From: Anastatus disparis
Lineage: Eukaryota > Arthropoda > Insecta > Hymenoptera > Eupelmidae
Reading direction: 5' to 3'
DNA length: 64,000 nucleotides
NCBI GenBank assembly: GCA_017163975.1
Contig: JAFFSR010000249.1
Span: forward strand, 8,208,001-8,272,000
Part shown: positions 60,082 through 64,000 of the stretch, in pieces
Numbering within the stretch: position 1 is the first letter of the stretch
Layout: each line of letters opens with the position of its first letter
Translations under genes and position numbers: made by a program
The notes under the pieces: model-generated
What the model was told of the DNA's origin: nothing
Databases searched by the model: none
What the model saw: the letters and a program-made list of their open reading frames with translations, nothing else

Positions 60082-60867
60082 AAGTATTAACTTACTCGCA
60101 TTATAAAAGTTCTAATACGTGCAAAGTTATGATAGGTGTGTCATCAGCTGACCATATAATATTTGTTAGTAAAGTATACGGTGAAAGAGCAACTGATTCA
60201 GCTATATTTAAGCGAAGTAGTTTGATCCAGTTATTACAACCTGGTGATGTTGTAATGGTGGACCGTGGATTTTCAATTGATGAAGTGTGTGCAGTCAATC
60301 AATGGAAATGCGTTAGACCATCTTTTTTAAAAGAGAAAAAATAATTCACTAAAGAAGAGTCACTTTTAACTGCTAAAATAGTTACAGCTCGAGTGCATGT
60401 AGAGAAATCAAATCAACGAATCAAAACATTTTAAATTGTTGGAGCAGTTCTACCTGCTATACTCGTGCCAATCATAGAAGACATTTTTACAGTAATCTGT
60501 AATACAATAAATATGAGTGCATCAATTTTAAGTGATAACAAATTTATGAATGTAAAATAACCAGACTATTTTATATATTTGATAAAATAAAAATATGATT
60601 TTCATTCAAATTTGTTTTTATTGAACCTATTATCAATATCTTTTTTTCATTATTGAAAATAGAATTTTTGTAACATAATTATAAAAAATAATATATTTTA
60701 ATTAATATGACTTAGTGTGAACATGAATTAAATAAATTGAACACTCGTAGATTGAACATTTAATAATTTATCATCAATCTTAATACAATTATATTTCTAT
60801 CTATTTTCTTATTTTCTGTCGTCATAATGGTATACTATATGTAGATCACGCCCCTGTGTGAGTTCCC

Positions 60868-61149
60868 GATAGCTACATGTTAATATATCTGTATGTTTAA
60901 ACCATATATTCAGCTGTTGTTTGTAACTATTTTTTAATATTTTTACAGAACGACCATACAAATTTTAATTAGTTACCATATTCTGTTACATGATTTCCTC
61001 AGATAACTGTCATATAATTAAATCACCTAACAAAATCATATGATTTATTTGAACCTTTTGTTTATAACAAGATACCTGATTCTATTACATGATTTTGTTA
61101 TGTGATCATGTCACATAATAAAGTTACCTAATTATTTTCAACAGAGCTA
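60868..61149. other. AT-rich sequence, no gene seen
   Basis: It contains short TCACATRA/TTATGTGA-like inverted motifs ('tacatgattttgttatgtga') that could form hairpins. Nothing else was recognised. Confidence 0.4.
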
Positions 61150-62250
61150 AGTTCAAATCTGGTTAAAACGTCAATTTTTTAAAATCCAAGATGGCGGATG
61201 AATATCATAGAAATAGAACCTTTTTGGCTGAAAATGAGTACTCTAAGGTTTTTGAGGTCACTGAGTTCGAATCTTTTACCAAAATGTTGATGTTTTGAAA
61301 TCCAAGATTGCGGATGAAAATCATATAAATAGCACCTTTTTTGCTGGATATGAGTACTCGGCAGTTCTTTTGGGTTGCTGAGTTCGAATCTGCTACCAAA
61401 ACGTCGATTTTTTAAAATCTAAAATAGTAAAGTCAAGATAGCAGACGAAAATTATAAAAATAGCATCTTTTGGCTAAAAATCAATACTTGGGGGTTTTTG
61501 GGATCGCTGAGTTTTGATCTGCTACCAAAATGTCGATATTATTAAATTCAAGATGGCGGATGAAAATCATAGAAATAGCACTTTTTTGGCTGAGAATGAG
61601 TACTTGGAGGTTTTTGGGATTGCTAAGTTTAAATCTGCTACCAAAACGTCGATTTTTTCAAATCCAAGATAGTGGATGTAAATCATAGAAATAGCACTTC
61701 TTTGGCTCAAAATGAGTACTTTGGGGTTTTTGGGTCGCTGAGCTCGAATCGGCTACCAAGATTTCGATTTTCTTCAAATCGAAGATGGCGAATTGAAGAG
61801 GTCGGATGAAAATCATAGGAATAGCACTTTTTTGGCTAAAAATGAGTACGTGGTGGTTTTTGAGCTAGCTGAGTTCGAATCTGCTACGAAAATGTTGATT
61901 TTTTCAAATTCGAGATGGTAAATGAAAATCATAGAAATATCACCTTTTTGGCTGGAAATGGGTACTTAAGGGGTTTAAGGTCACTGAGTTTGAATCTGTT
62001 ACAAAAATGTCGATTTTCTTCAAATCTAAGATGGCAAATTAAAGATGGCGGATAAATGCGATAGAAAAAGAACCTTTTTTGCTGGAAATGAGTACTTGAA
62101 GGATTTTGAGGTCAGTGAGCTCGAATCTGCTACCAAAATGTTGATGTTTTTAAATGTAAGATGGCGGGAGAAAATCATAGAAATAGCACCATTTTAGCTG
62201 GAAATGAGTACTTTTTATGGGTTTTTGGGGTCACTGAGTTTGAGTCTGAA
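61150..62250. repeat. Degenerate tandem array, 115-130-bp units, about 9 copies
   Basis: 'ctgagttcgaatctgctacc' and variants recur near 61261, 61378, 61507, 61623, 61738, 61868, 61986, 62115 and 62230. Each is followed by 'aaaatgtcgattttt', then 'aagatggcggatgaaaatca', then 'tagaaatagcacctttttgg'. Unit length varies through short internal duplications (two units carry an extra 'agatggcg' segment). Noncoding. Confidence 0.85.
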
Positions 62251-62540
62251 AAAGTAGGCCGAAAGAAAAATATTTCGGATTTTTGAAAATTTTGCGGGTG
62301 ACAAGTAATTTTTCTCTCGCAAAATAAAAAGCTTGAGAATTTAAATAATTTTATTTAAAATTTGTAAAAAATGATTAAATAAATTATTTAAAATAATTTT
62401 AAAAATATTTAATTTAAATAATAATTAAAATATTAAAAAATTAACACAGTTCTTATGAAAATCTTGCGGATTTGAATAATTTTATGTAAAATTTGTAAAA
62501 AATGATTAAATTTTTTACCAACAATAATAAAAAAATACTT
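62251..62540. other. AT-rich spacer, nothing recognised
   Basis: Low-complexity AAT/TTA-rich sequence. It carries a partial internal repeat of 'aatttaaataattttattta' and 'aaaatttgtaaaaaatgatt' (62338-62376 and 62471-62509). Confidence 0.45.
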
Positions 62541-62876
62541 AATTGGGATGTTGCATGAAAAATTTTTTTTTAATCCATTATATCCGTCATTTAGATAAAA
62601 AAAAAAATAAAGGACGCGTATTTTTTCTTCTATCATAAAAATGAAAACTCAAAGAGATAGAGGCAGTTGAAAATTTGTGTGACGTCACAAGTACACGTGA
62701 ACTCGTGACGTCATGTACATTGACGCTATATCTATATATATCAAAATTGTATTAACTTATACTGGCTATAACTTTTGTAATTCATCATATTTTAAAAAAC
62801 GAAAAAATACGGGTCTTTTATTTTTTCGTATTCTACCTGACGGATATAATGCATTTTTTCATGCAAGGTCCCAATT
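62541..62876. mobile_element. MITE family A, copy 2 (336 bp)
   Basis: It has terminal inverted repeats 'aattgggatgttgcatgaaa' and the mirror of 'aattgggaccttgcatgaaa', both followed by a shared 'tatatccgtca'. Two TGACGTCA palindromes lie in the core, as in the copy at 6292-6691. This copy has better-preserved ends. Confidence 0.85.
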
Positions 62877-63318
62877 GCAATAATAATCAATATAGTAAAA
62901 AATATACAAAATTTTAATACATAATATATAATATAAGTTACTTACTTATCGCTCCTACAGCCCCAATACAAAATTTACCTTTATGACATTGCAGAAATTA
63001 AATTCAACTAATAATTTAAGTAATATTAATGATATTGATAAATATTCAGTATTATTAAACGATTTAAGTAAATTTTTGAAATTATATTTTCATTTTTTCT
63101 GTTTTGATCCACCATTCATAAAATGTTCAATTTTTTATTGATAGTTTTTGCTTTCCTTTCTCGATTTATCATTTACGAAATGCCTAGTGTTTGCTCTTTC
63201 ACAGTTTTCGTTTTTATTTTACAAATTATCATTCGTGGAGTGTATAGTTTTTGTCAATTATTGATTTTTAAAAGTGCACATGTAATGCGACGGATTTATG
63301 ACACTTGCGCTATAAAAT
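62877..63318. other. AT-rich spacer, no gene seen
   Basis: The 65-residue plus-strand frame at 63123-63320 is hydrophobic and has no recognisable family. Confidence 0.4.
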
Positions 63319-63465
63319 AGTATACGATACTCGAGACTTAAGTGGCCCTTTGCATGACGTGATTATCAATACGTAATAAACGTGATTATTCCCGAGTGAA
63401 GCGAGGGCGATAACTTCACGTCGTGCAGTAATGGGCCGCTTAAGTCACATGTATCGTAATATACT
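63319..63465. mobile_element. 147-bp MITE with imperfect terminal inverted repeats
   Basis: The left end AGTATACGATAC, then ACTTAAGTGGCCC and GACGTGA is mirrored at the right by TCACGTCGTGC, GGGCCGCTTAAGT and GTATCGTAATATACT. The centre has 'cccgagtgaagcgagggc', itself a near-palindrome. No transposase. Target duplication unclear. Confidence 0.75.
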
Positions 63466-64000
63466 ATTTCGAAATCGAGAAAAATGTCGCCCTTGAAAAT
63501 AAGTTATATTATTATTTTTTTCGTAAAATAGAGCCATCATGAGCGTTCCTTAAAATGTATTTATAAATGTGTGTATGTGAGAAATCAAGTTTATGAAATT
63601 TCTCCGAAGAATTTTTATTCGATCTGAATAATACTAATAAGGAATCAATTCAAATAGTAATATAAGTAAACTCCTCTTTTGAAAAAATCGTTTGAGCTGT
63701 TTAAAAACAGTAGCCCCTTTTGAGGTAAAAAAAACGATTATATGGTAATAACTGAAAAAAACGATTTTTTTTAAAAGAGTACATAAAATAAAAGTTTCAA
63801 AATATAAAAAAATTAATCTTTTTATATAATGCATTTTTTTCTAATGTCTATACTATTCAAATTATTCATAAAAATATTAAAATTTAACGCTTTTTAATGC
63901 TATTTTAATAAATCTCATTTTCATAAAAAAATATGATATTAAAAAGATATATTTTCTTTGCCTCTCCAACTATTTGTTTATGTACTTTTTTCAAAATTCC
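63466..64000. other. AT-rich sequence, no gene seen
   Basis: The 66-residue minus-strand frame at 63634-63834 shows no domain. Nothing else was recognised up to the window end. Confidence 0.4.

Larger units (their letters stand above)
57480..60556 (+). pseudogene. THAP-DDE_4 transposase, broken by three insertions and stops
   Basis: The THAP zinc finger (about 57525-57742) reads NCYRDYCAERGC, then FHRFP, then KAWTIALK and VCSLHF. It is cut at 57750 by an insertion, resumes at 58143 (DYLFS) and ends at a splice donor (58159). A linker with NAVPSCNLPVD and a helical region follow to about 58950. The DDE_4 nuclease part resumes at about 59130: FYETIKILTKCLKV, PWPSKEEI, then VVIDCTEIYIQ (first Asp). 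After another insertion comes TYSHYKSSNTCKVMIGV, then VVMVDRGFSIDE (second Asp), RPSFLKEKK, a stop, and ARVHVEKSNQRIK (Glu). The end is at about 60556. All three catalytic acids are still visible, but stops, frameshifts and insertions make it non-functional. Confidence 0.8.
57367..60867 (+). mobile_element. DNA transposon with THAP and DDE_4 transposase (decayed)
   Basis: It is bounded by inverted GGGAACTCACACA at 57367-57379 and 60855-60867; the match may extend to TATYGGGAACTCACACA. Inside, on the plus strand, is a broken transposase gene. THAP plus DDE_4 is the architecture of the ISL2EU/PIF-Harbinger-related group. Three smaller elements lie inside. A clear outer target duplication was not found. 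Confidence 0.7.

Overview
The window is AT-rich eukaryotic DNA made almost wholly of transposable elements, their fragments and satellite arrays. I see no ordinary host gene and no bacterial-style organisation. The mix points to an insect: a Gypsy-type element with an F-like env, a jockey-like LINE, a THAP plus DDE_4 transposase, a decayed arthropod-type 'Mutator-like transposase domain' protein, and many small foldback elements. A hymenopteran is plausible but not shown.

Layout. 1-10588: simple tandem duplications, a GC-rich 32-bp repeat, a 162-bp array (about 2740-4060), a 153-bp array (about 4960-6112), three MITE-like elements (6292-6691, 7306-7452, 8152-8456) and a decayed Mutator-like gene on the minus strand (9060-9831). 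10589-44170: one very large LTR retroelement on the minus strand. It has 1.9-2.0 kb LTRs, a CAAA target duplication, a PBS, a PPT, gag, pol (protease, RT, RNase H, integrase) and env. It also has about 9 kb between env and the 3' LTR that carries extra genes: one on the element's own strand (13079-13606) and two on the opposite strand. One of the antisense genes is clearly spliced (14109-14657, perhaps to 14869). The other is a 330-residue protein ending in a zinc cross-brace (18769-19761). Gag is split by a 10.84-kb foldback element (30359-41200) flanked by 9-bp target duplications and filled with about 174-bp satellite units in opposite orientations.

44450-50930: the 5' part of a second LTR element on the plus strand (LTR, leader, CCHC gag). 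A tRNA-like SINE head sits in its LTR and a 5'-truncated LINE lies between leader and gag. 52011-57051: a 5-kb palindromic element with a second palindrome nested inside it. 57367-60867: a decayed THAP/DDE_4 DNA transposon with matching terminal inverted repeats, itself hit by three smaller foldback elements. 60868-64000: a degenerate 115-130-bp tandem array, a second copy of the 6292-6691 MITE, and one more MITE.

How the parts relate. The big retroelement's LTRs are nearly identical, yet gag, pol and env carry several stops and frameshifts. This copy is young but defective and could move only with proteins supplied by another copy. The region's history is repeated nesting: foldback into gag, LINE and SINE into an LTR element, and MITEs into a transposase. 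The most unusual content is the antisense accessory-gene block of the retroelement, a possible macrodomain-like segment in its pol, and the satellite-filled foldback.
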